Below are positions 16,673 through 24,473 of a stretch of 37,218 nt of DNA, piece by piece; the first letter of the stretch is position 1, and every line of letters starts with the position of its first letter. A program made the translations under genes and the position numbers. The notes beneath the pieces are model-generated. The model saw only the letters and a list, made by a program, of their open reading frames with translations, was not told the DNA's origin and did not search any database. Origin of the DNA: JANNWF01 sp052390415 (GTDB taxonomy: Bacteria; Pseudomonadota; Gammaproteobacteria; Xanthomonadales; Xanthomonadaceae); contig JBQTGY010000031.1 in assembly GCA_052390415.1 (NCBI GenBank), positions 1-37,218 of the forward strand, given 5' to 3'.

Positions 16673-17788
16673 ATGTCGTATCTAGGACGTTCCGATTATT
16701 CCCACGGCAGCGCCTCTCGCTGTGGCGTACTGATAGTCAATCTAGGCACTCCCGCTGCGCCGAACGCGTCGGCATTACGTCGTTATCTCGCCGAATTCCT
16801 CGCTGATCGTCGCGTTATTGAGCTTCCGCGTGCCGTTTGGTTGCCGTTGCTTTACGGCGTCATCCTGCCTTTTCGTGCCCCGCGTTCGGCGCACGCCTAC
16901 CAAAAGGTGTGGACGGAGGCTGGCTCGCCACTACGCGTCAACAGCGAAGCGCTGGCCGCATCACTGGGTGAGTCATTGGCGGCGGCAGGAATCGATGCCG
17001 ACGTTCGATTGGCGATGCGCTACGGCTCGCCTTCGGTCGAACGTGTGCTGGACGGGTGGCATAAGGAAGGTCTGCGCCGATTGCTCGTGCTGCCTCTATA
17101 TCCGCAGTATTCAGCCACCACCACCGCTTCGGTGTTCGATGCCGTTTACGCTTGCGTACGGCGCTGGCGATGGCAACCGGAGTTGCGCCTGATCACCGAT
17201 TATTTTTCGGAAGACGGATGGGTGGAGGCCATCGCCCAGTCCATCCGTGCGCACTGGGCGGCGCATGGCCGTGGCGAGCGCTTGCTGATGTCGTTCCACG
17301 GTATCCCCAAGCGTTACCTGTTGGCCGGAGATCCGTACTTTTGTCAGTGTCATGCGTCTGCGCGGCTCATTGCCAAGGCCTTGAACCTCGCCAACGACGA
17401 GTGGACGCTGAGCTTTCAGTCGCGTGTGGGGCGCGAAGAGTGGTTGCGGCCCTACACCGACGAGGTCATCAAGGCCCTTCCGGCTGAAGGCGTGCGTCGC
17501 TTGGATGTCATCTGTCCAGGTTTTGCGGTCGACTGCCTGGAAACACTGGAAGAAATCGCCATGCAGAACGCCGAGCTGTTTGTGGCATCGGGTGGCGAGA
17601 CGCTGCGTTACATCCGCGCGCTCAACTCCGCTGCCTCGCATGTACAGGCGCTGGTCGATCTGGTGAAGCGTCAGGGGGGTGGCTGGAGCGAGTTTGCCGA
17701 TCGTGAGACTCGCACCGACACCGCTTCCGCGCAGGACGCCGCTGTCCGCGCGTTCCGCGGCTACACAGGACCACAGTCATCCGCATGA
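16673..17788 (+). CDS. hemH: Ferrochelatase
   Basis: Inserts Fe2+ into protoporphyrin IX, the last step of protoheme synthesis, on the cytoplasmic side of the membrane. The 371 residues contain VLIVNLGTPAAPNASALRRY, the YPQYSATTTASVFDA segment, and the metal-site motif MSFHGIPKRYLLAGDPY with catalytic His209. The CPGFAVDCLETLEEI motif carries the conserved Glu at about 290. The ATG at 16673 is preferred. A GTG at 16625 would add 16 residues without family support, and the ribosome site of either is weak. The stop overlaps the next gene's ATG (ATGA), so the hydrolase is co-translated. Confidence 0.97.
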   Translation: MSYLGRSDYSHGSASRCGVLIVNLGTPAAPNASALRRYLAEFLADRRVIELPRAVWLPLLYGVILPFRAPRSAHAYQKVWTEAGSPLRVNSEALAASLGESLAAAGIDADVRLAMRYGSPSVERVLDGWHKEGLRRLLVLPLYPQYSATTTASVFDAVYACVRRWRWQPELRLITDYFSEDGWVEAIAQSIRAHWAAHGRGERLLMSFHGIPKRYLLAGDPYFCQCHASARLIAKALNLANDEWTLSFQSRVGREEWLRPYTDEVIKALPAEGVRRLDVICPGFAVDCLETLEEIAMQNAELFVASGGETLRYIRALNSAASHVQALVDLVKRQGGGWSEFADRETRTDTASAQDAAVRAFRGYTGPQSSA

Positions 17789-18645
17789 AAACGCTGTCAG
17801 AGCAGCCACAGGCCTTGAGCTTTGTCGGCCGGGTGCAGCCGCTGGCAGCGCTGCGTTGGAACGCCGGAGCCAAGCACCGCGTGCTGGCGGTGCATGGCTG
17901 GCTGGACAACGCGATGAGTTTCGCGCCGCTCGCCCAGCACTTGCCACAGTGCGATCTGGTCGCGATCGATTTGCCCGGCCATGGAAAATCAGGTCACCTG
18001 CCCAGCGGCTTCTGGTATCACTTCGTTGATTATCTTGGCGATGCCCTGGATGCGATGGATGCGCTCGGGTGGGAGCGCGCCAATCTTTTGGGTCACTCTT
18101 TAGGCGGGGCGACAGCCTCGACCTTGGCAGCGGCGGCACCACAGCGGGTGGAGCGACTGCTCGTCATTGAAGCGCTGGGGCCGCTGGCCGGCACGCCCGG
18201 CAAATCAGCCGAATCGTTGCGCCGCGGGCTGGCGGATCGCCGCGCCGCCGCCGACAAGCGCAAGCGCGTGATTCCAAGCGTGGAGGCGGCGATCAGTGCG
18301 CGCTTGTTGGCGACGCCGATGCAGCCCGACAGTGCTCGTTTGCTGGTGGAACGCAATCTCACCGCTGTCAGCGGTGGCTTCGAGTGGACCAGTGATGCGC
18401 GGCTGCGCTTGTCGACACCGGCGCGTATCGCCGAGATGCACGTTCAGGAATGGCTGGCGGCCATCGAAGCACAGACGCTGTTGATCGCAGCGGCTCAACA
18501 CCCGCCCTACTTTGATCCCGCCACACGCGATCAGCGGGTCGCCATGCTTCGAGATGCGCGGGTCTGCATCCTGCCGGGTCAACACCATCTGCACATGGAC
18601 ACACCAGAGCCGGTGGCGGCGGCGATTCGTAGTTTCCTCGACTAG
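17785..18645 (+). CDS. Alpha/beta hydrolase (MEST-like)
   Basis: A 286-residue cytoplasmic serine hydrolase. Visible elements: oxyanion-hole HGWLDN (37-42), DLPGHGKS, the nucleophile elbow GHSLGG with Ser105, and the late His of GQHHLHMD (about 266-271). The helical cap lies between ~140 and ~225. The pattern resembles the MEST/SERHL branch of the fold. It starts four bases before the end of hemH (ATGA), so it is made together with ferrochelatase. Substrate unknown; the link to heme synthesis is positional only. Confidence 0.88.
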   Translation: MKTLSEQPQALSFVGRVQPLAALRWNAGAKHRVLAVHGWLDNAMSFAPLAQHLPQCDLVAIDLPGHGKSGHLPSGFWYHFVDYLGDALDAMDALGWERANLLGHSLGGATASTLAAAAPQRVERLLVIEALGPLAGTPGKSAESLRRGLADRRAAADKRKRVIPSVEAAISARLLATPMQPDSARLLVERNLTAVSGGFEWTSDARLRLSTPARIAEMHVQEWLAAIEAQTLLIAAAQHPPYFDPATRDQRVAMLRDARVCILPGQHHLHMDTPEPVAAAIRSFLD

Positions 18646-18659
18646 TGGACATACACGGG

Positions 18660-18674
18660 GCAGGTCGCACCTGC
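18660..18674. terminator. Short hairpin in a convergent gap
   Basis: GCAGGT (18660-18665), CGC loop, ACCTGC (18669-18674), between the hydrolase (plus) and YgjP-type gene (minus), which converge in a 39-base gap. No U-run, so a weak candidate for bidirectional termination. Confidence 0.3.
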
Positions 18675-18684
18675 TGACCACCCG

Positions 18685-19470
18685 TTACGCAGGCGGCAAT
18701 TGCCGAACCTCGCCAATGAGCGCCGCCAAACGCTGCTTGAGCGCCATCCCTTCCCCGCGCAAATAAGCTCGCTGCGTTCGCCACTGCGGCAAGCGTTGCG
18801 TGACTTCGCGCCAGAACGCCGGGCTGTGATTGCGCTGCAGCAGATGACAAAGCTCGTGCACCAGCACGTATTCAAACGCCGCCGGCGGACCCAGGACCAG
18901 ACTCAGGTCCAATGACAGCCCGTTATCCGGACTCAACGAACCCCACAGGGATCGCAGCGGCCGGATGCGCAGTTCGCGCGGAGGCCGCGGTAGACCCGGC
19001 AGATAGGTGGGCAGCCAGCGACCGACGTCAGCGCGTGCCTCTGCCAGCAGGAACTCGCGCAATACGCGGCGTGCTGTGCGCTCGGGAGCTGCGGGTGGCA
19101 ACACCAGCACCAACGCATCGTCTTCAGCCCGCACGTGCGCATAGCGGCCGGGTTGCCAAGTCAGTGGAATTGACTCCCCACGCAGCATGATTGATGAGGT
19201 GAAGTCACGTTGCAGCGACTCTGCCTGCTCAGGCAACGCCTTGGAAATTCGTTGCAAATGGCAGTCCAGCCATTCGCGCTGCGCGATCAGGAAGGCGAGC
19301 GCCTCGCCATTGGAGGCACCGCGAGGCACCGTCAAACGCACTCCGCGCTCGCCGACCAGCAGCTTGATCCGGCGCGCGCGCGGGTCACGCACCCGCTCTA
19401 CCTCGACTTCACGACCATCCGCCATCGCCAACGTTATCCGCTCACGATGGATGGGCGATTTGGAGGTCAC
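18685..19470 (-). CDS. YgjP-type zinc metallopeptidase (DUF45/WLM)
   Basis: A 261-residue protein of the YgjP/DUF45 family. The core is the zinc motif HELCH (205-209, catalytic Glu206) followed by NHSPAFW with the third ligand candidate His215, and preceded by the family signature SLWGSLS. Family members are predicted metal-dependent hydrolases; a proteolytic target is not established. The start is a GTG at 19470 immediately after the rdgC stop (TAA at 19473-19471), with no gap, so it likely depends on rdgC translation. Confidence 0.88.
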   Translation of the reverse strand: MTSKSPIHRERITLAMADGREVEVERVRDPRARRIKLLVGERGVRLTVPRGASNGEALAFLIAQREWLDCHLQRISKALPEQAESLQRDFTSSIMLRGESIPLTWQPGRYAHVRAEDDALVLVLPPAAPERTARRVLREFLLAEARADVGRWLPTYLPGLPRPPRELRIRPLRSLWGSLSPDNGLSLDLSLVLGPPAAFEYVLVHELCHLLQRNHSPAFWREVTQRLPQWRTQRAYLRGEGMALKQRLAALIGEVRQLPPA

Positions 19471-20376
19471 TTAACGCTCGGCGCGACTCAACTTGAAGCT
19501 GCTCTCAAGCAGCACGAACAAGCGTTTGAGCTCAGCTGCCATCAACGCATAACGCGCATCCAGCTCGGCGCGCAATGAATCGCGCTCGGTGTTCTCCAAT
19601 CCATCTACCGCGCCATCCAGAAACTTTAGCTTGCGCACCACCAGGTCTTCGCCCATGACGAAGCTGAGATGATCGTCAAAGTTGAGCGCCAGTTTCGAAC
19701 ACAACTTGCCCACTTCGAGATGCTTGCCAATTTCTTCGGCCGCCAGCTCCTGGCGCTGGCACTTGACGACAGCGCCTTGGTCGGCTGGATCCTTCAATTC
19801 GCACTCGTCGCCCAAGGTCAAGCCATCCGGCAGCGGTTCGCCCGCCAACCAACCGGTCAGGATGGCGCGCGGAGCGACCTCGGCATTCAACGGCACCGCC
19901 GGAAAACTGCCCAGCGCGCGGCGCAACTCGGAAACCACACTTTCGGCCGTCTTGCGGCTGCTGGTGTCCACCGCAATGAACGCCAACTCCTGATCGATGT
20001 GCGCATTCACTCGTGATGGCCTTGAGAACGCCCGCGGCAGCAGCTCGTGCAGCACTTCGTCTTTCAGACGCTTGCGCGCACGGCCACCGAGTTTGTTGCC
20101 GTCGCGCTCTTCGATCTCAGCCGCCTTCTGCGCCACGTATTCATTGACGACAGCGGCGGGCAGCAATTTGTCTTCGCCGCCCAGACTGATCCACAGGCCA
20201 TCGCCAATGCCGTGACTCAATGCCTCTTCAGCGCGTCCAAATGGTGAAACGAAACCCCGCGAAGACATCTCCAGCGGGCCCACTGGCTTCAATCGGCAAG
20301 CATCCAGGCCGGCATCGAGGGCAGACCAATCCAGGCCGGCGGGGAAGCGAAACAACGTCAGATTGCGAAAAAACAT
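19471..20376 (-). CDS. rdgC: Recombination-associated protein RdgC
   Basis: Non-specific DNA-binding ring protein that restrains RecA filament formation and is found on the nucleoid. The 301 residues match the usual ~303. The family start MFFRNLTLFRF, the region GFVSPFGRAEEALSHGIGDG, and the LPRAFSRPSRVNAHIDQELA segment are visible. The open frame runs upstream to 20721, but only the part from the ATG at 20376 resembles RdgC; the upstream 115 codons are antisense to the DUF465 gene. The ribosome site is weak. Followed without gap by the YgjP-type gene. Confidence 0.96.
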   Translation of the reverse strand: MFFRNLTLFRFPAGLDWSALDAGLDACRLKPVGPLEMSSRGFVSPFGRAEEALSHGIGDGLWISLGGEDKLLPAAVVNEYVAQKAAEIEERDGNKLGGRARKRLKDEVLHELLPRAFSRPSRVNAHIDQELAFIAVDTSSRKTAESVVSELRRALGSFPAVPLNAEVAPRAILTGWLAGEPLPDGLTLGDECELKDPADQGAVVKCQRQELAAEEIGKHLEVGKLCSKLALNFDDHLSFVMGEDLVVRKLKFLDGAVDGLENTERDSLRAELDARYALMAAELKRLFVLLESSFKLSRAER

Positions 20377-20539
20377 GCGTCGAGAGGTGACCTTGGAAGA
20401 GAGAGTAAGCGCCGGCGTAACGCCAATGCAGGCGAACGGGCAGCCCCCGATTCTACCTGCTGTGCCAACACGAGCTGCGCGTATTCGCCGCCGCAAAGCC
20501 GCGCTATGCTCGCGCAGCCCACGTTCCCCGCGAGCATCC

Positions 20540-20746
20540 ATGCAGCCGGTCGACACCTCCGCCATCACCCGCCGACTCGTCGAACTGCGCGAAGAACATC
20601 GCGACCTCGACCTGGCCATCAGCCGCCTGGTGGACGATGTCGTCGCCGACGATCTGCGCTTGCGGCGGATGAAGAAGCGCAAATTGGTGTTGAAGGACAT
20701 GATCACTCGCTTGCAAAGCAAGCTGATCCCTGATCTCGACGCGTGA
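20540..20746 (+). CDS. DUF465 (YdcH-like) small protein
   Basis: A 68-residue, strongly helical and charged protein: ITRRLVELREEHRDLDLAI, then DDLRLRRMKKRKLVLKDMI. This is the YdcH/DUF465 pattern: short coiled coil, family about 70-75 residues, function unknown. The frame continues upstream to 20363, but the ATG at 20540 gives the family length. Divergent from rdgC across 163 bases in which I see no clear promoter. Confidence 0.85.
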   Translation: MQPVDTSAITRRLVELREEHRDLDLAISRLVDDVVADDLRLRRMKKRKLVLKDMITRLQSKLIPDLDA

Positions 20747-20757
20747 ACACGTCAGCC

Positions 20758-20775
20758 GAGCCGGTTATCCGGCTC
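20758..20775. terminator. Probable bidirectional terminator hairpin
   Basis: Perfect 7-base stem GAGCCGG/CCGGCTC with TTAT loop in the 47-base gap between the converging DUF465 (plus) and DUF481 (minus) genes. No long U-run on either side. Confidence 0.5.
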
Positions 20776-20793
20776 AGGCATCGCAATGGTGAC

Positions 20794-21555
20794 TTACTTG
20801 AACGTGTAGACCAGATTCAACGTGGTCAAGGTGTCGGTCTTCTTGATCTCGGGCGAGACGTCGGTGTTGTGGCGCGCTTGCACGCCCGCCTTCAGCGCCA
20901 GCGTCGCGTTCATCGCTACCGCCACGCCCAAATCATTCTGGGAAAACGTATTGTCGCTGCCTGATTCCACCAGAAGTGTGTTGTAGAAGTTGGTGTTGGC
21001 GGTGAGCACTCGCTTGAAGTCGACGCCACCTCGGATGATGAATTGATCTTGGGATTGGCCGCTCACCGCGTCTTTGGCGTGGCGGTAACCGGGGCCGATC
21101 TCGGTACGCAACGTGCTGATTTCCGACTCGATCCACTGGTAGCCATGGCTGACCGAAAACGTCGCCTGCGACTCGAAGGGCGCGAAGTCGTCGTTCTCAT
21201 AGCGCAAGGTGCCGATCCATGACGTGCGGGCGCTGGCCTTGAAGGCGCTGGACAGACCCACGTCATAACGATTGGCGGTCAGTTGACGCGAGCGTTCGAC
21301 GCTGCCATCGCCATCAAAATCACCCACGACTTCACCCTTTGAACGCAGCACGCCCAGCCCGAAACTGTGCTTCCACTCGTCATCTTCGTTGACGAAGCCA
21401 AGCTTGCCGTTGAGATTTTCCGACTTGGCGTTGCCACTGGTCACGGCGAGACCGAGCTCGCCGGCACCCGTCCAGCCTTCCGCGTGGGCCGCCATTGGAA
21501 GTGCAGCGAAAAGGGCCACCAGAAGTGCGGGGCGAAGGAGGTGCGTTTGGACCAT
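20794..21555 (-). CDS. DUF481 family outer-membrane protein
   Basis: A 253-residue protein with a signal peptide (25 residues, ending AAHA) and a beta-barrel-like remainder of alternating strands ending in LNLVYTFK, with a terminal Lys rather than the common Phe. WTGAGELGLAVTSGNAKSEN is the DUF481/YdiY signature (GExGxxxxxGN). Family members are induced by salt or acid in some bacteria; function unsettled. The ATG at 21555 has GGAG seven bases upstream; the longer frame from 21624 is rejected. A DFDGDGSVE stretch (about 77-85) is a possible calcium-binding loop, unconfirmed. Confidence 0.87.
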   Translation of the reverse strand: MVQTHLLRPALLVALFAALPMAAHAEGWTGAGELGLAVTSGNAKSENLNGKLGFVNEDDEWKHSFGLGVLRSKGEVVGDFDGDGSVERSRQLTANRYDVGLSSAFKASARTSWIGTLRYENDDFAPFESQATFSVSHGYQWIESEISTLRTEIGPGYRHAKDAVSGQSQDQFIIRGGVDFKRVLTANTNFYNTLLVESGSDNTFSQNDLGVAVAMNATLALKAGVQARHNTDVSPEIKKTDTLTTLNLVYTFK

Positions 21556-21901
21556 GGTCGACTCCGAAGCTGAGCTGGAAAAGGTTGCTGCGGCACGGAC
21601 TCCCGTCAGCCGCAGGCGGCGCATGGTAAGCGGGGTTCAGGGCCGTGCGAGTGAATCGGCCGTTAACCTTGCTGACTCAGCCGAAGTACAGCAAGTCGCA
21701 GGATCGGTGCGCGCAAAAGTGACTGCGGCTGGCGGCAAGCAACCCATTTCGGTTAGTGATTGGCGCTCGCGATTGTTAAGCCGTTGCAGCGCTCCAGTCA
21801 GGCTGAACTGGCCATGCATTGGCGCAAGGTCATGCGGTTGCATGGACCGCGCGTGCAGTATGGTTGGCTGGTTGATTCCGATTGAGCCAGAAGATCTCGC
21901 C
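21556..21901. other. Divergent 346-base intergenic region with an inverted repeat
   Basis: The only gene-free stretch over 300 bases. It separates the DUF481 gene (minus) from the WYL regulator (plus). It contains an inverted repeat CTTGCTG (21668-21674)/CAGCAAG (21689-21695), a possible operator. The open frame that spans it in the WYL frame has no family support. No convincing promoter or RNA gene found. Confidence 0.4.
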
Positions 21902-22879
21902 ATGACCGACCGCCTGCGTCACGAGCGCATCATGAATCTGCACCGCATGCTGAAGTCGGCACGCTATCCGGTACCGCTTGATCGGCTGATGAGCGAACTG
22001 CGCTGTTCGCGAGCGAGCGTTTATCGCGATCTGGCCTATCTGCGCGATGCACTCGGCGCTCCCGTCGAGTTCTGCAACGACCCCAAAGGCTTCCGTTACG
22101 ACAGTGGCGAAGGCGAACGCTTCGAGCTGCCGGGACTATGGCTTTCGTCAGAAGAACTGCACGCCTTGTTGGCGGCGCACCAGTTGCTGGCGCGAACGGC
22201 GCCGGGGGTGTTATCAGGGGCGCTGGCACCGTTGAAGGCGCGCATCGATAGCCTGCTGGCCGAACAAACCGGCGGCAAGCGCTTCCCGGTGGAACGTGTC
22301 CGCGTGATTGCTCAAGCGACACGACAGCTGGATGAAGTCTCGTTCCGCACCATCGCCACGGCGGTGTTGGAACGCAAACGTCTGCAATTCGATTACCGCG
22401 CACGCTCCACCGATGCGCCGACGCGCCGCAACGTGTCGCCGCAACGCATCACCCACTATCGCGACAACTGGTATCTGGATGCCTGGGATCACCAACGCGA
22501 AGGCTTGCGCAGTTTTGCGGTGGATCGGGTGAAGCAACCATCGATTGCCGAACTGAGTGCAGTAGACCGCGCAGAGGCAGAATTGGACGCGCATTTGTCA
22601 TCGAGTTACGGCATTTTTTCCGGGCCGGCAAAAGCCTGGGCCACCATTCGCTTCTCGCAGCACGCCGCGCGCTGGGTAGCCGATGAACACTGGCATTCGA
22701 AGCAGGAAGGACGCGCGCTGGCCGATGGCGGCTATGAATTGCGCGTGCCTTATTCGAATCCCAAGGAACTGCTGATGGACGTGCTGCGCTACGGACCAGA
22801 CGCCGAGGTCATCGAACCCCAGGCATTGCGCAGCGAAGCGCGAATTCTGCTGCAACTGGCCTTGTCAGCCTACGCCTGA
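21902..22879 (+). CDS. WYL-domain transcriptional regulator (YafY-like)
   Basis: A 325-residue regulator: N-terminal winged helix-turn-helix (about 1-55, RLMSELRCSRASVYRDLAYL), then a WYL domain whose core NWYLDAWDHQREGLRSFAVD lies around residue 190, and a C-terminal WCX-like extension. WYL domains sense nucleic-acid or nucleotide ligands in several regulators, including ones controlling DNA repair and CRISPR genes. The ligand here is unknown, and no such operon is adjacent. The start at 21902 coincides with the conserved HTH; the frame is open much further upstream. The divergent DUF481 gene is the nearest possible target. Confidence 0.9.
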   Translation: MTDRLRHERIMNLHRMLKSARYPVPLDRLMSELRCSRASVYRDLAYLRDALGAPVEFCNDPKGFRYDSGEGERFELPGLWLSSEELHALLAAHQLLARTAPGVLSGALAPLKARIDSLLAEQTGGKRFPVERVRVIAQATRQLDEVSFRTIATAVLERKRLQFDYRARSTDAPTRRNVSPQRITHYRDNWYLDAWDHQREGLRSFAVDRVKQPSIAELSAVDRAEAELDAHLSSSYGIFSGPAKAWATIRFSQHAARWVADEHWHSKQEGRALADGGYELRVPYSNPKELLMDVLRYGPDAEVIEPQALRSEARILLQLALSAYA

Positions 22880-23065
22880 GCTGCTCCGCCAGACGTGCAG
22901 ATCAGGCTCTGGTGACATACATGACGCTGAGCCATCCATGTCAACAGACCGTCGATCGTCAAGGAGCGTGTCGCAATTCCTGAGATGACCAGCGCCAAGC
23001 ATCGACCACTGCGCGGGAAGCCTTCCTTTGCGCTCGGTCGCTTCACCACCTGCTTGGAGTCCCTC

Positions 23066-23455
23066 ATGTCGCACTTACGTCACCTGCCACTGCCTGCTTC
23101 GATCACCGCGCATTCGCCTTTGCGACCTTTGCTTGTGCATTGGCTGACCGCCGGCATCGCTCTGGTGGTCCTGTTGCCAGCCGCGCGAAGCCATAGCCTG
23201 TGGATTGGCTGGCTGCCTTACTGGTTGGTAGCCGCGCCGTTGTTGTGTTTGGCCATCATTGACGGATGGCCACGACTGATTGTTGCGAAAGCGAGCTGGG
23301 CAAGACGTAGCGGTACCAATGGGTCTGATCGCCGCCGAATGCACTCCAGAAGCGTGCAGAACCGACGCATCCCGCGCCCAGCTTCCAGCGCTGCCCAACA
23401 CCGGCGCGCTCGCCTGGTTGCGCTTCTGAACGGGTTTCCAACAGCCGGCGTGTAG
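23066..23455 (+). CDS. Small two-helix membrane protein, unrecognised
   Basis: A 129-residue frame with GGAG seven bases before the ATG at 23066. Two membrane helices are likely (about 21-40 and 45-65, the latter IGWLPYWLVAAPLLCLAI), followed by a basic, Ser/Arg-rich tail. The hydrophobic half looks like a real inner-membrane protein. The tail could be out of frame or truncated, since its composition is unlike the first half. The 186 bases upstream show no other gene. Function unknown. Confidence 0.5.
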   Translation: MSHLRHLPLPASITAHSPLRPLLVHWLTAGIALVVLLPAARSHSLWIGWLPYWLVAAPLLCLAIIDGWPRLIVAKASWARRSGTNGSDRRRMHSRSVQNRRIPRPASSAAQHRRARLVALLNGFPTAGV

Positions 23456-23486
23456 AATCCGGCGGGTCCAAATAGCCCCCCAAACC

Positions 23487-24473
23487 ATGCGCCAGACTGT
23501 TTTCCTGCTGTTGATTCTCTTATCGCTGACCGCGAGTGCGGCCGACACGGTCGACCGTCAAGCCTTGGCTGCCGAACTTGCGAAGACGCACGGCCTCGAG
23601 ACCGACGCCGTCGCGACAATTTTGGCGGACGCCAAATACCAACAAAGCATCATCGATGCGATCACACGGCCTGCCGAAGGCAAGCCGTGGAAAGTCTATC
23701 GGCCCATCTTCATGACCGAAAAACGCATCACCGATGGTCGCGCCTTTCTGGCCGAACACAAAGCCGCCTTGACCGCGGTTGAATCAGCCACCGGCGTGCC
23801 GGCCGAGATCATCGTTGCCATCATTGGCGTCGAAACCAATTACGGAAAGATCACCGGCTCGTATCGGGTACTCGATGCGCTGTACACGCTGGGCGCACAT
23901 TACCCGCCGCGGCAAACATTTTTCCGCAGCGAGCTTGGTCACGTCATGAAGCTGGCCAAGGAAGAACAGCTGGATTTGACGACGCTGAAGGGCAGCTACG
24001 CAGGTGCGATGGGTTGGGGCCAGTTCATGCCATCCAGCTATCTCGCCTATGCCAAAGATGGCGACGGTGATGGCAAGCGCGACCTGTTCACGTCCTTGCC
24101 GGATATTTTTGCCTCGGTCGCCAATTATTTCGTCGCCCACGGGTGGCAAGCAGGGCAGCCGGTGGCGGTGCCAGCGACGCTCGCCGCAGGCAGCACGGAA
24201 TTTGCGCCCGCGACCATGGAAGCCAATCTTTCGCTGACTGAGCTGGCCGCCAAGGGGTATCGCCCAACCGCGGAGAGTGCGACCGATCTCAAAGCCACCG
24301 TCATCAATCTGGAAGGCGTTGAGGGCCGCGAATACTGGCTTGGCTTCGGCAATTTTTACGTCATCAGTCGCTACAACCGCTCACCTCTTTATTCATTGGC
24401 GGTGTATCAACTGTCGCAAGCAATTGCCGACCCGACCGCTGCTCCGACCGCCGGCTCGGTCGCCACCAAGTGA
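23487..24473 (+). CDS. mltB: Lytic murein transglycosylase B
   Basis: Cleaves peptidoglycan glycan strands with anhydro-muramyl formation, in the periplasm. The 328 residues include the catalytic Glu116 in IIGVETNYGK, the GAMGWGQFMPSSYLAYAKD segment and the C-terminal GFGNFYVISRYN motif of the MltB family. The N-terminus is an ordinary signal peptide cleaved near ASA-AD with no lipobox, so this is probably a soluble form, unlike the lipoprotein MltB of E. coli. It overlaps rlpA by GTGA and heads the mltB-rlpA-dacC cluster. Confidence 0.96.
   Translation: MRQTVFLLLILLSLTASAADTVDRQALAAELAKTHGLETDAVATILADAKYQQSIIDAITRPAEGKPWKVYRPIFMTEKRITDGRAFLAEHKAALTAVESATGVPAEIIVAIIGVETNYGKITGSYRVLDALYTLGAHYPPRQTFFRSELGHVMKLAKEEQLDLTTLKGSYAGAMGWGQFMPSSYLAYAKDGDGDGKRDLFTSLPDIFASVANYFVAHGWQAGQPVAVPATLAAGSTEFAPATMEANLSLTELAAKGYRPTAESATDLKATVINLEGVEGREYWLGFGNFYVISRYNRSPLYSLAVYQLSQAIADPTAAPTAGSVATK

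Noticed and set aside
20377..20721. Upstream extension of the rdgC frame
   Set aside because: Arg/Ser-rich, not RdgC-like, and antisense to the DUF465 gene.
21389..21901. Upstream open frame joined to the WYL regulator
   Set aside because: It overlaps the DUF481 gene in antisense and precedes the conserved HTH start.
22911..22940. TTGACA followed after 17 bases by TGTATG on the minus strand
   Set aside because: The -10 box matches only three positions and it would only make antisense RNA to the WYL gene.
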